Shown here: in pieces, positions 33,543 through 41,946 of the stretch
Position numbering within the stretch: the first letter of the stretch is position 1
How the letters are laid out: every line of letters starts with the position of its first letter
Assembly (NCBI GenBank): GCA_944321825.1
Contig: CALUMU010000014.1
Location: forward strand, 1-51,331
From: Candidatus Amulumruptor caecigallinarius
GTDB lineage: Bacteria; Bacteroidota; Bacteroidia; Bacteroidales; Muribaculaceae
DNA length: 51,331 nt
Direction: 5' to 3'
Position numbers and translations under genes: made by a program
Notes under the pieces: generated by a model
The model's input: only the letters and a program-made list of their open reading frames with translations
The model's database searches: none
What the model was told of the DNA's origin: nothing

Positions 33543-34373
33543 ATGAGATGTAGTTTCTTTACTAAAAGTTGGCACTTGGTTGCAGTCGCAGTGCTGAGTG
33601 CCGGATGTCTGAGTTCATGCCGTAATGATGATGACGACGAACCCGGAGATGGCACCATTCAGCCGTCGAATACGGTGTATTCCGACAATCCTGTGGATTT
33701 CCCCCGGACGCTACTTGTGGCATCCATTGGAAATACGTTCTTTACATATGATGACAGCAACCGCATAACAGAGATGATGGATTCCGAGGCGCGTTATACA
33801 TATGAGTGGAACGGTTCAGAGTGCACTGTCTTTAGGGATGGTTGGATGGGGTATTATAAGGGGTATTTTACAGACGGTCTACTTACGAAAGCGGTGTGGG
33901 ATGGATACACGATAACTAATGTGACTTTTGACGGTCGGCATTTGGTGAAAGGCTCTAACGGTTACAAGGTCACATGGGACGAGAACGGCAACATCTCTGC
34001 CTACAGCGAGGGTGACATTACGTATACGTATGGTTATACCTCCTACCACAACAACGCCAATTATGATTTCAATGGGTTTATTTGGGGATCGCTTCGTACT
34101 TCGTGGGATGATGACGGTTCACAAAGGTTCGCTTTTTTCGGTCTGACTGGAGTACGCACCGCAAATCTCATGGCTTACAGTAGCAGGGTGTATTCTTCTG
34201 GTACATCAGGTTCGTATACAGAGATTACCACTGCCTCATATACATTTGACGGCAAGGGCCGTGTGTCGGAAGTGGATATTTACACTCAGAAGGTGTACGA
34301 TGTAGAGCCTGAAGGAGGCCAGCCCGAACCTGAATTGAGGAGCCACAGAGTGATAAAGTACGTGGAGGATTAA
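33543..34373 (+). CDS. DUF4595-like surface lipoprotein
   Basis: A 276-aa lipoprotein. ATG at 33543 gives a signal with two candidate lipobox cysteines (SAGC at 22, LSSC at 26). The following RNDDDDEPGD is strongly acidic, as in the lipoprotein export signals that send Bacteroidetes lipoproteins to the cell surface. The body has short repeating beta units of YD-repeat character (FTYDDSNRITEMMDSEARYT, VTWDENGNISAYSEGDITYT, YTFDGKGRVSEVDIYT), typical of DUF4595. Ligand unknown. It forms its own unit, with a possible RNA leader upstream and terminators downstream. Confidence 0.75.
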   Translation: MRCSFFTKSWHLVAVAVLSAGCLSSCRNDDDDEPGDGTIQPSNTVYSDNPVDFPRTLLVASIGNTFFTYDDSNRITEMMDSEARYTYEWNGSECTVFRDGWMGYYKGYFTDGLLTKAVWDGYTITNVTFDGRHLVKGSNGYKVTWDENGNISAYSEGDITYTYGYTSYHNNANYDFNGFIWGSLRTSWDDDGSQRFAFFGLTGVRTANLMAYSSRVYSSGTSGSYTEITTASYTFDGKGRVSEVDIYTQKVYDVEPEGGQPEPELRSHRVIKYVED

Positions 34374-34421
34374 GCGGCGGAGCTGACCGCCATGCGGGTT
34401 GTGCCTAAGCCGTAAAAAACG

Positions 34422-34492
34422 ACAGCCGTAGTCTATGACCCACGGCTGTTATGTTTGAGATTTAAAGTCTGCATCTTATGTGCAGACTTTTT
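34422..34492. terminator. Two tandem hairpins after DUF4595 gene
   Basis: A weak hairpin (ACAGCCGT at 34422-34429 with ACGGCTGT at 34442-34449) is followed by a good one: AAAGTCTGCA (34464-34473), 7-nt loop, TGCAGACTTT (34481-34490) and extra T. The second is symmetrical enough to act in both directions. It lies 20 nt from the ROK-gene fragment, as expected for an ancestral shared terminator of two convergent genes. Confidence 0.75.
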
Positions 34493-34511
34493 GCGTGTCT
34501 GATGGACTGAG

Positions 34512-34593
34512 GTCAGGCTTGCGGCACGACGGTTGATGCGGATGGGGGAGGCACGATGGAGACGAGGGGTTTGGCTTCCCAGCCGAGTGCGCT
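34512..34593 (-). pseudogene. Duplicated 3' end of ROK kinase gene (82-bp direct repeat)
   Basis: These 82 bases are identical to 40811-40892, which encode the last 26 residues and the stop of the intact ROK kinase on the minus strand. Identity ends abruptly on both sides. No further kinase sequence lies to the right, so this is a fragment in the same orientation as the parent. It marks the left edge of a segment of about 6.3 kb. Confidence 0.9.
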
Positions 34594-34890
34594 GGCGCCG
34601 CCAGCCTTGTAGGATGGGTTTGATAACGGGGCTTGAGTCCCACCCTATGTTTGTACGCTCCTGCGGAGCTTTACGGATGATGGTGCGCTATGCGGGATAA
34701 TGCTGATTGGAATTTTGGTCGGGGTCGGCGGTGGATGAAGCCCTCGGAGAGGGCGGGCGGACAGTAGGGCGGAGCGCAAGCTCCGTTACGAAGCAGTGCC
34801 GAACGGTCAGCCCTGCAGGGGCTGGTGGCACAAGCCGTAGCCTTCACCGGACAGCCCCTTTGTTACCAACCGCCGCCAGATGCAGACCCA
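34594..34890. repeat. Gene-free stretch with a cluster of small hairpins
   Basis: No convincing coding frame. Four compact perfect hairpins occur: GCTCC-TGC-GGAGC (34657-34669), GCCCTC-GGA-GAGGGC (34740-34754), CGGAGC-GCAA-GCTCCG (34770-34785) and CAGCCC-TGCAG-GGGCTG (34808-34824). The GC content is higher than in the genes to its right. It resembles a repetitive intergenic element, though copy number cannot be checked here. Confidence 0.45.
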
Positions 34891-34907
34891 TGATTTGATG
34901 GTTGTCA

Positions 34908-37481
34908 TTACAGATGCCATGAGAGGGAGCACAGCAAGTAACCGGGGAGGCGGCGATAGGTCGTATAGGCTGCCATGATAGGAGTTACAGAGCTGCTGTC
35001 CCATTGGTAATTGCGCAAGTGGAGCAGGTTTTGCGCTGTGACGCTGACCTCCCACTCATGGCGAGAGCCAAACTTATACCTTACGTCGGCATCCAAGTCT
35101 GGAAATCTGAGATTGTTGATGCCGTCATATGCACAGTCGTATTTCGCTGTTAATGAAAGATTCCATCGATTTTTGCTAAATGTAGTTTTAATGCTTGCGC
35201 CCCACTGTGTAGTGGTTGATTTCATATCGCTGTATGACAGATGTTGATGCAGCCATGAAGAATAAACGGAACAGTCAAAGTTGGCAGGAAAATTTTGAAA
35301 ACGGGTTGTGAAGCCTAAAGTAACTGTCGGTTCGCTTGTGATTAGTTTGCCCAACTGGTTGAAAGACGAGACAGACAAGGATGTCCAATTGAACTTGGAT
35401 GACAATTTCAGATCAATCGGCAGTCGACCTAATCCTTTGTTGACAAGTATTTGTGACATGAAGATATCCTGTCCGCCTCCGTCTCCGTAGATGGAGGTCT
35501 GCAATAATCCGTCATTGGAGACATTGCACAGGCCGTCATTACGGATAGACTTGAATGCGGCAACTCCCAGCATCGTCAATCTGTCAAATAACCTCATGTT
35601 GCGATATGTCAAGGAGGCATCAAAGGTACGGCAAATGGGCCTGGTCATGTTGCTTGACAGTTTTCTCTGTAAAGATGACGCTTGCCACGGGTTTGATGAT
35701 AGTTTTTCGATATCGTTGACATCGTTTGTCAACATTGCTTTAACTTGCAGACGGTGCTGGCGTGAAAACCATATTTCTCCCATGATTTTAGGCTGGAACA
35801 GCATTGTAGGATTTTTTATGGTTGTAATTGCCTCTACATGGGTAATCGGAAAGAACAGGTCGGCACCGATTGCATATCTTAGCAATCCTTTGTTTTTCAT
35901 AGCTCCTACATATAATCCCGGCCATGTTGTAGAGACGGATGTGTTTTGAAACCCCTCGTTTTTTTCACAGGTATATTTGTAAGTCAGGCGTGCAGATAGT
36001 TTCAGAGTATTACCATGCCAGTTAGGACGTGATAATAACCAACCGCCTGAAATCTCTGCCGATGCAGAGATAAGACGATGACTATTATCATATGAGTCTC
36101 CAAAAGAGTGTATTTCGGAACTCTTATACGTGGCGTTTGCTTCAGTGAAAAATATGCCGTAGGCGTTTCGTCTCTCAAAATTCACCGATTGAGTGACAGA
36201 AAAAGGACGTGCGGAGGTCTCATCTGATGAATTGAGAAGAATTTGATTATAGCTGTTTGACAGCAGGGAGGTGTTGTAATTATGGCCTATGGACATGGAT
36301 GTTTTACTTCTTAACGACCATTGGTTGTCACCTTTGAGATGGTTTGATATATTTAATGTACCAAACCTGTTGTGGCGTGTTATGTAGTTGTTTTGGTAAT
36401 TTGTCAGCTTAGAGCCGATGTACTCTTGGATTGCTTGTGACTGACCATGGCTGTCGGTGAAATAAAAGATTCCGTTGGCATTGAGCCTATAATGTTCCTC
36501 CTGGTCGTATGTGTATGTGAAATTTGCCAATGCGGCATCACGGCTATCTTCATTGACAGGAGGAAAAAGCATTTCGCGCTCGTCGGTGCTTAATGACAGA
36601 CGGGCTTCGCCGGCATTCATGACTCCTTGAAGGGTGCCGCTGCTCCGTAGCCAGTCCATCATTGAGAACAGTGGACGACCTGTGTTGTTGGCATTGACAA
36701 TACCGCTGGTTGCCTGTGTGGGCGTCAGGCGCATTGCGGAATTTTCGGATTGGTATTTGGAGCATATACCACCTCCGGCGGCGAGGTTGATTGAATTTTG
36801 ATTCTTTTGAGGGGGACGTTTGAGATTCAGGGCATTGCGGCTATCGGTCATGTACGTTTCAGATGGGGAACCCTCGGAATAGTTGCCTATCAATTCAATT
36901 TGTGAGGCGAAATCAGAAGGCAGTGTGTTAATAAACGATTCAGGGGAAGTAAGGACATCCCGACCATCGACCAACACCTTATCTACCTTTTGGCCTTGGA
37001 ATGATACATTCCCAAATTCGTCAACTGACATCCCGGGCATTTTCTTGATTACATCGCCAATGTTGTGTTCGGAGCCGTCGCTGAATCGTTCAGGGTTAAA
37101 CGACAATGTATCTCCACGCTCTACCACTCCATAACTTGACCCTTTGACCACGACTTCGCTAAGCGTGACAGCATCTTCATAAAGAGTTATGGAAACAGTG
37201 TCATCTGAACAGGGGTATTTGGAATTGTGTGGAGCCATGCCGAGTGACTTCACATTGATTTCAATAGAGTCGGTATTCTCGCTGGTTATGCGGAATAGAC
37301 CATCACAGTCCGTAATGCTGCGGTAATTCTTATCTGAAGGGATGGTACGGGCGCATATTGATGCATACGGAATAGCTTCACCATCGGCATCCGTAACCTT
37401 GACGATGATTGCGGATGCCGATGCGGTTAGGTAGCCTAAAGATACTACCAATGCCGAAGCGATATAGTGCAATTTTTTCAT
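34908..37481 (-). CDS. TonB-receptor-like outer-membrane barrel (GLPGLI partner)
   Basis: An 857-aa outer-membrane protein. A signal peptide (to about residue 24) is followed by a carboxypeptidase-regulatory-like domain (IIVKVTDADGEAIPYASI, SITLYEDAVTLSEVVVKG), a plug-like domain at about 110-200 (DTLSFNPERFSDGSEHNIG, DVIKKMPGMSVDEFGNVSF, VLVDGRDVL), and a long barrel ending LPGYLLCSLSWHL. Such proteins pair with GLPGLI genes in Bacteroidetes; here the start overlaps the upstream GLPGLI gene by 4 nt. The substrate is unknown: transport of, or assembly around, the adjacent peptide is only a hypothesis. The segment is more AT-rich than the housekeeping genes, in line with transfer. Confidence 0.83.
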   Translation of the reverse strand: MKKLHYIASALVVSLGYLTASASAIIVKVTDADGEAIPYASICARTIPSDKNYRSITDCDGLFRITSENTDSIEINVKSLGMAPHNSKYPCSDDTVSITLYEDAVTLSEVVVKGSSYGVVERGDTLSFNPERFSDGSEHNIGDVIKKMPGMSVDEFGNVSFQGQKVDKVLVDGRDVLTSPESFINTLPSDFASQIELIGNYSEGSPSETYMTDSRNALNLKRPPQKNQNSINLAAGGGICSKYQSENSAMRLTPTQATSGIVNANNTGRPLFSMMDWLRSSGTLQGVMNAGEARLSLSTDEREMLFPPVNEDSRDAALANFTYTYDQEEHYRLNANGIFYFTDSHGQSQAIQEYIGSKLTNYQNNYITRHNRFGTLNISNHLKGDNQWSLRSKTSMSIGHNYNTSLLSNSYNQILLNSSDETSARPFSVTQSVNFERRNAYGIFFTEANATYKSSEIHSFGDSYDNSHRLISASAEISGGWLLSRPNWHGNTLKLSARLTYKYTCEKNEGFQNTSVSTTWPGLYVGAMKNKGLLRYAIGADLFFPITHVEAITTIKNPTMLFQPKIMGEIWFSRQHRLQVKAMLTNDVNDIEKLSSNPWQASSLQRKLSSNMTRPICRTFDASLTYRNMRLFDRLTMLGVAAFKSIRNDGLCNVSNDGLLQTSIYGDGGGQDIFMSQILVNKGLGRLPIDLKLSSKFNWTSLSVSSFNQLGKLITSEPTVTLGFTTRFQNFPANFDCSVYSSWLHQHLSYSDMKSTTTQWGASIKTTFSKNRWNLSLTAKYDCAYDGINNLRFPDLDADVRYKFGSRHEWEVSVTAQNLLHLRNYQWDSSSVTPIMAAYTTYRRLPGYLLCSLSWHL

Positions 37482-38188
37482 TGTCCCATTTTTATTACCT
37501 GTACACCGCCTGTTGATGAAGCTCCAAGTGCGCGGAGTTTCTCTGCACGGACACGCTGGTATTCGGTTTGTGAGATCTTGTTGCCTTTTTGATTGTTTAC
37601 AATGTTTAGTGTTGATGTCGGATTGGCTTTGAATGATGTAAGAGTGTAGGTGGCCAGAGACGTTTCAAGTTGCATAATCAATCCAGGGAGTCCGCCATAT
37701 CCATTGGGCCCCATGACACAGGGAATTTCGTCGCAAAACCATGCCACTACCATAGAATCATTGCGCGACACCGCCTTTTTGCACATTTTCCCATTTATGG
37801 TTTTGGTCTCGGCTGGCATTATGTCCCATTGCTCCATTTTGAAGGGCTGCTCTACAACAAATGATTTCTCAAGGATTGAACGTTGGACTGCCATCTGGTT
37901 ATCCTTAAGGTTGACATAAATTGAACCATCACCATTGACATTTACATTCTCATCTGCGACTCCATCAGGAATAAAGGCATATTTATTGTCTGACAGGAAC
38001 ATAAGGCACTTTATGTTGCGTTCTTTCAATTTCTCTATAGTCAATTGACGCATGTAAGGGTCGGTGATTTTCTTGACGGCTTCGGGAATCGCCATTTCAC
38101 GGTTATAGACAGCCGTAACTTCTGGAGACTTGGCAAAAGAGCATTGAGTCATCATAAAAGAAACCAATACAATAAGGAAATATTTCAT
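37478..38188 (-). CDS. GLPGLI family secreted protein
   Basis: A 236-aa protein with signal peptide MKYFLIVLVSFMMTQCSFA, and the family-naming motif GLPGLI at residues 166-171 within PNGYGGLPGLIMQLE. DIMPAETKTINGKMCKKAV and VVAWFCDEIP are also typical. GLPGLI proteins (TIGR01200) are periplasmic or surface proteins of Bacteroidetes with no settled function, usually next to a TonB-receptor-like gene, as here. It lies 85 nt downstream of the small peptide gene, separated by a hairpin (38207-38251). Confidence 0.9.
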   Translation of the reverse strand: MKYFLIVLVSFMMTQCSFAKSPEVTAVYNREMAIPEAVKKITDPYMRQLTIEKLKERNIKCLMFLSDNKYAFIPDGVADENVNVNGDGSIYVNLKDNQMAVQRSILEKSFVVEQPFKMEQWDIMPAETKTINGKMCKKAVSRNDSMVVAWFCDEIPCVMGPNGYGGLPGLIMQLETSLATYTLTSFKANPTSTLNIVNNQKGNKISQTEYQRVRAEKLRALGASSTGGVQVIKMGQ

Positions 38189-38206
38189 CTGTCAATTTGT
38201 TTTTAA

Positions 38207-38251
38207 TTATAAGTTGGCATGAGGCATTGACGTGCGCACGCCAACTTATAA
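38207..38251 (-). promoter_or_regulatory. Intercistronic hairpin between peptide and GLPGLI genes
   Basis: A perfect 12-bp stem (38207-38218 with 38240-38251) encloses a 21-nt loop that itself contains GTGCGCAC. On the minus strand it is followed by A-rich sequence, so it lacks the T tract of a normal terminator. It could stabilise the upstream peptide message or lower expression of the downstream genes (inference). Confidence 0.5.
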
Positions 38252-38273
38252 ATGAGTTACTTATTTGAATAGA

Positions 38274-38456
38274 TTATACGACCACGATAATGACAACCTC
38301 TTCTTGCGGAGTCTCAATGATGATGATGAGTACGGCTTGTCGTGCTGCATCTTGAGTGGTGACAGATTCACAGGCAACAGGGATGGAAGCCTGTGCGATT
38401 GGAGCTGAGAAAAGGGCTACAGTAGCAAGTGCAACTGAAATGAAGAATTTTTTCAT
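38274..38456 (-). CDS. Small secreted peptide with Ile/Val-rich tail
   Basis: A 60-aa protein. A textbook signal peptide (MKKFFISVALATVALFSA, cleavage likely after AQA at 23) leaves about 37 residues: SIPVACESVTTQDAARQ, then VLIIII, a short polar link ETPQEE and VVIIVVV. One cysteine (29). The two beta-branched blocks would favour beta strands, membrane insertion or self-assembly. No family recognised. A -7 element and an inverted repeat lie upstream (38512-38544) and the divergent sensor kinase begins beyond. Position suggests it is the first gene of the peptide-GLPGLI-receptor unit controlled by that two-component system (inference). Confidence 0.65.
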   Translation of the reverse strand: MKKFFISVALATVALFSAPIAQASIPVACESVTTQDAARQAVLIIIIETPQEEVVIIVVV

Positions 38457-38511
38457 GCTTGATGAGTTAATGTTAATTGTTGGTGTTATTATGTGTCATC
38501 GATGAACATTG

Positions 38512-38544
38512 CAAAATTATACCGTAGCTCAGATTTACGAGCTA
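38512..38544 (-). promoter_or_regulatory. -7 element with inverted repeat over the -33 region
   Basis: On the minus strand TAATTTTG (38519-38512) matches TAnnTTTG. No TTTG lies at -33. Instead an inverted repeat TAGCTC-N8-GAGCTA (38525-38544) covers that place, a layout expected of an activator-dependent promoter. The divergent response regulator is the natural candidate to bind it (inference). Confidence 0.45.
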
Positions 38545-38650
38545 TGAGTGTATTATCAGAATATTGCCGAAATATTACTGATTTATTATTCTGTTGTGTC
38601 ATGCTATAAGTATAGGGGTTTATTTGATGGATAATTTATAATTTTGTAGT

Positions 38651-40069
38651 ATGAATAAATCCTCAATAATATATCTGCTCTCAATTATCGCAATCCTGAG
38701 TTTCTGTATATCACAGATTCATTGGTTGGATACACGCTACACTTATGAACTTGACCGTGCAGCCACCAGTATTGAGTCAAAGGCGGATTCAATAATGGAA
38801 TCATACAAGGCTTTTCGCAAAGAATCCACAGATACCATAACTAAGGTTGTTACAAAGATTACAAAGGATAAAGCTCATCCTGATAAGTGGATGTGTAAGT
38901 TTAATGTAATGTCAGTAGATGCAAAAAATCCCATCATACAGCTTTCGGATACATCATTGGCTGCGGATGACACCCATGGAGAAATCCTATATATCGATGG
39001 GAATGCGTCCGAGCAGGAGGTGTATGCCAATGTATATGCCCATGTTATAGAATTGCGTAATCCATTTTCGATAGAAACGGCTGATAGCCTTTTGAGTGTT
39101 GCCGGGTTGTCGGTCGTACATGCAGATACCTTAACAGCATCTTTCCGTAAAGGTGGCATCAATATGGATATAAATAAGTCGTGGATAAATCCGACTGTTA
39201 TCCTGACCTATCCTTATGATGTGCTGGGGAGCAAGGGAGCAACGTTCACGTTACAGATATCCGTATCTACTGTCATAGAATCAATGGCTGCAACTCTGAT
39301 ACTTACATTGGGTTGTGGCCTGCTTTTGATTATTTGTCTTGTGCTACAGATGGTCGCCATACATAAGCAGCGTCAGATAGCACGCATGCGTAACGATTAT
39401 ATAGCGTCTGTGCTTCATGAACTTAAGCGACCGCTATACACGTTAAAAATGTTTCTATCCTTTCTGACTGATCCCGTCAAATCCAAAAATGAAAGAATTA
39501 TGGAGCGTATTGTGGATAAGACAAGAGATGAGGTAGATAGTCTGTCTCAATACTTTTCCAAGCTAAGGGATTTGACATGTTCGTCATGTGCGGCATTGCC
39601 CCTTAAATACTCCATTTTCCATATCAAAGATATTGTGGAGAAATGCGTGACAGGACAGACGGAATTGTGGGACAAGAAGATTTCGTTTAAAGTCGACATA
39701 CCGGCGGATATGCAGATAGAGGCAGATGCCAATTATTTCCGCTCCATGATAAGTAATCTGGTGGAAAACGCTATAAAATATTCCTATGACGATACCCATA
39801 TCAGATTGGAAGCAACGGCCGACAATGGATATGTTACAATATCGGTTTGCGATAATGGCTGGGGAATCCCGTCATCGCATAAAAAGAAGCTGTTCAGCCC
39901 ATATTATAGAGGTGTGAGAGCTACAAAAGAGAATCTGCCAGGTTTAGGACTCGGACTTTCCTATGTGCTTAAGATAGTCAAAGCTCACCATGGGTTTGTC
40001 AGACTTAACAACATAATGCCCCACGGAACAGAAGTGAAAATAATATTACCCCAAAATTGTCATGATTAG
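38651..40069 (+). CDS. Sensor histidine kinase
   Basis: A 472-aa membrane kinase. TM1 about 5-23, a periplasmic sensor of about 185 residues with no recognised fold, TM2 about 213-236, then HisKA with phospho-acceptor His about 256 (SVLHELKRPLYTLK), and an ATPase domain with N box NLVENAIKYSYDD, G1 DNGWGIP and G2 GLGLGLSYV. HELKRPL is the Bacteroidetes variant of the usual HELRTPL. The stop overlaps the response-regulator start by 8 nt. It is divergent from the small peptide gene, so a signal tied to the peptide or envelope is possible. AT-rich relative to the core genes. Confidence 0.93.
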   Translation: MNKSSIIYLLSIIAILSFCISQIHWLDTRYTYELDRAATSIESKADSIMESYKAFRKESTDTITKVVTKITKDKAHPDKWMCKFNVMSVDAKNPIIQLSDTSLAADDTHGEILYIDGNASEQEVYANVYAHVIELRNPFSIETADSLLSVAGLSVVHADTLTASFRKGGINMDINKSWINPTVILTYPYDVLGSKGATFTLQISVSTVIESMAATLILTLGCGLLLIICLVLQMVAIHKQRQIARMRNDYIASVLHELKRPLYTLKMFLSFLTDPVKSKNERIMERIVDKTRDEVDSLSQYFSKLRDLTCSSCAALPLKYSIFHIKDIVEKCVTGQTELWDKKISFKVDIPADMQIEADANYFRSMISNLVENAIKYSYDDTHIRLEATADNGYVTISVCDNGWGIPSSHKKKLFSPYYRGVRATKENLPGLGLGLSYVLKIVKAHHGFVRLNNIMPHGTEVKIILPQNCHD

Positions 40070-40730
40070 ATTATTGCTTGTAGACGATGATGTCGCCAAC
40101 TCGGAATTTCTCATAGAATATCTGAGAATGGAAGGTTTTGATGTCTTGTATGCCAAGGATGGCAACCAGGGATGGAATCTGTATCGCCAAAAAGCTCCAC
40201 ATCTGATGCTTTTGGATGTGAATATGCCTGGTTACAATGGCTTTGAGTTGGCGCGCAAAGTCAGGGCGGTGGATGATAAGGTGATTATATTTTTTCTTAC
40301 TGACAGAGTCGGTAAAGAGGACAGGCTGACCGGATTTAATATCAAAGGTAACGACTATATCCCAAAACCATTTTATCCAGAGGAACTGGTGGCTAAAATC
40401 AGAGAACGGTTCGGTAGCGATGGGGATTATGAATTATATAATATCGGTGAAACGGTATTTGACCCTAATCTGTCCTCTGTGACGTTCAGGTCTAAAAGCA
40501 CTGTCATAACGCAACGGCAATCTGAAATACTGCGACTGCTTGCGGATAGTATTGGCCGGATGGTCCCGCGCGAGTTGATACTTAACAAGGTGTGGGGTGA
40601 TGACTGCTATTCCAACTCTTTGGCGCTGAATGTACAGATAACACATCTGCGTAATATCTTGGCTGCTGATAATTCGCTGCAAATTTTGTCATTGCGCAAG
40701 AGAGGATATGTGCTTGACGTTGTAAAATAG
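40062..40730 (+). CDS. OmpR/PhoB-type response regulator
   Basis: A 222-aa regulator. The receiver domain has acidic pocket VDDD (7-10), phospho-acceptor Asp52 (LMLLDVNMPG), Thr80 and Lys102 (YIPKPF). The C-terminal winged-helix domain (about 125-222) has ITQRQSEILRLLADSIGRMV, NSLALNVQITHLRNIL and the closing LSLRKRGYVLDV. Cognate kinase overlaps upstream. Likely targets are the divergent peptide promoter and its own operon. Confidence 0.93.
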   Translation: MIRLLLVDDDVANSEFLIEYLRMEGFDVLYAKDGNQGWNLYRQKAPHLMLLDVNMPGYNGFELARKVRAVDDKVIIFFLTDRVGKEDRLTGFNIKGNDYIPKPFYPEELVAKIRERFGSDGDYELYNIGETVFDPNLSSVTFRSKSTVITQRQSEILRLLADSIGRMVPRELILNKVWGDDCYSNSLALNVQITHLRNILAADNSLQILSLRKRGYVLDVVK

Positions 40731-40746
40731 GGTCAGATGAAATAAG

Positions 40747-40781
40747 AAGTGGCGTGCCTCAATAACTCAGGCGCGCCACTT
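40747..40781. terminator. Bidirectional terminator hairpin between regulator and ROK genes
   Basis: A 13-bp stem with one wobble (40747-40759 with 40769-40781) and a 9-nt loop. It ends both the kinase/regulator transcript and the convergent ROK transcript. The T tract is modest, better on the minus side. Confidence 0.75.
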
Positions 40782-40811
40782 GTGTATGCGAAATAATGTG
40801 AAGTATCTGTG

Positions 40812-41828
40812 TCAGGCTTGCGGCACGACGGTTGATGCGGATGGGGGAGGCACGATGGAGACGAGGGGTTTGGCTTCCCAGCCGAGTGCGCTTGCACCGA
40901 GCACGGCTGCATCGGCTTCCTTGAGTTCGCTCAGGAGTATCTTGACTTTGCCTTTGAAGATAGGCATCATGTTCTTTTCCATGGAGTTGCGCAGGGGGCG
41001 CAGCAGGAGTTCGCCGCTCTTGGCGAGACCGCCGAAGAGGATTATGGCCTGGGGTGATGAGAACACGGTGAAGTCGGCAAATGCCTGGCCGAGGATGTCG
41101 CCTGTGAACTCGAACACGTCTTTGGCAAGCTGGTCGCCGGCCATGGCTGCGTCATACACGTCCTTGGAGGTGATGTCTTCGGCAGGTCTGTTGCGGAGCA
41201 CCGAGTCCATGTCCTTGCGGCTGTCGAGGAACTCGCGGGCCGTGCGGGCTACTCCGGTGGCGGAGCAGTAGGCTTCAAGACAGCCTGTGCGGCCGCAGCC
41301 GCAGAGACGGCCGTTGTTGCGCTTCATGATGGTGTGTCCGAGCTCGCCGGCAAAACCGTCATGTCCATAAACGAGCTGGCCGTTGATGACGATGCCGGAG
41401 CCTACGCCTGTGCCGAGGGTAATCATGATGAAATCCTTCAGGCCGCGGGCCGCTCCATATGTCATCTCGCCGATAGCGGCTGCGTTAGCATCGTTTGTGA
41501 TGGCCACGGGAACTCCGAATTTCGCGCTTACGAGCTGTGCCAGAGGTATGGGAGTGGGCCAGGGGAGGTTTACGCCGTCCTCGATGACTCCTGTGAAATA
41601 GTTGGCATTGGGAGCTCCGATGCCTATGCCGTGGATTTTCCCTACGGCATCGTTGGCTTCGAGGAGGCGCATGGTCTCCTGATAGAGTTCGTCGATATAA
41701 TTGTGGATGTCATTGTGCTTGCGGGTCTTGATGCTTGCACTTGCAATCACCACACCGCGAGCGTCTACTATTCCAAACACTGAGTTGGTGCCGCCTATGT
41801 CGATACCAATTACATATGGTTTGCTCAT
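40812..41828 (-). CDS. ROK family sugar kinase (glucokinase-like)
   Basis: A 338-aa ROK protein. The N-terminal phosphate motif is IGIDIGGTNSVFGIVD, the sugar-binding block GHDGFAGELGHTIM, and the zinc-binding ROK signature CGCGRTGCLEAYCS. There is no N-terminal helix-turn-helix, so it is a kinase rather than a NagC-type repressor. Glucose is the probable substrate and N-acetylhexosamines an alternative. Its last 26 codons are duplicated exactly at 34512-34593. A -7 element lies upstream at 41947-41954. Confidence 0.9.
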   Translation of the reverse strand: MSKPYVIGIDIGGTNSVFGIVDARGVVIASASIKTRKHNDIHNYIDELYQETMRLLEANDAVGKIHGIGIGAPNANYFTGVIEDGVNLPWPTPIPLAQLVSAKFGVPVAITNDANAAAIGEMTYGAARGLKDFIMITLGTGVGSGIVINGQLVYGHDGFAGELGHTIMKRNNGRLCGCGRTGCLEAYCSATGVARTAREFLDSRKDMDSVLRNRPAEDITSKDVYDAAMAGDQLAKDVFEFTGDILGQAFADFTVFSSPQAIILFGGLAKSGELLLRPLRNSMEKNMMPIFKGKVKILLSELKEADAAVLGASALGWEAKPLVSIVPPPSASTVVPQA

Positions 41829-41946
41829 GTGGGTATATTAATTAGGTTAAAGATAAGAAGTTGCTTAAGGTTGGTGTTTCACAAAATTATATATAAGATA
41901 TATAAGATTTAAGGAGTGTGGATATACTATATATTGTTGTCACCTA

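Noticed and set aside
34707-34898. 63-codon frame in the hairpin cluster
   Set aside because: It runs through several perfect hairpins and has an Arg/Ser-rich composition without homology; more likely repetitive non-coding DNA.
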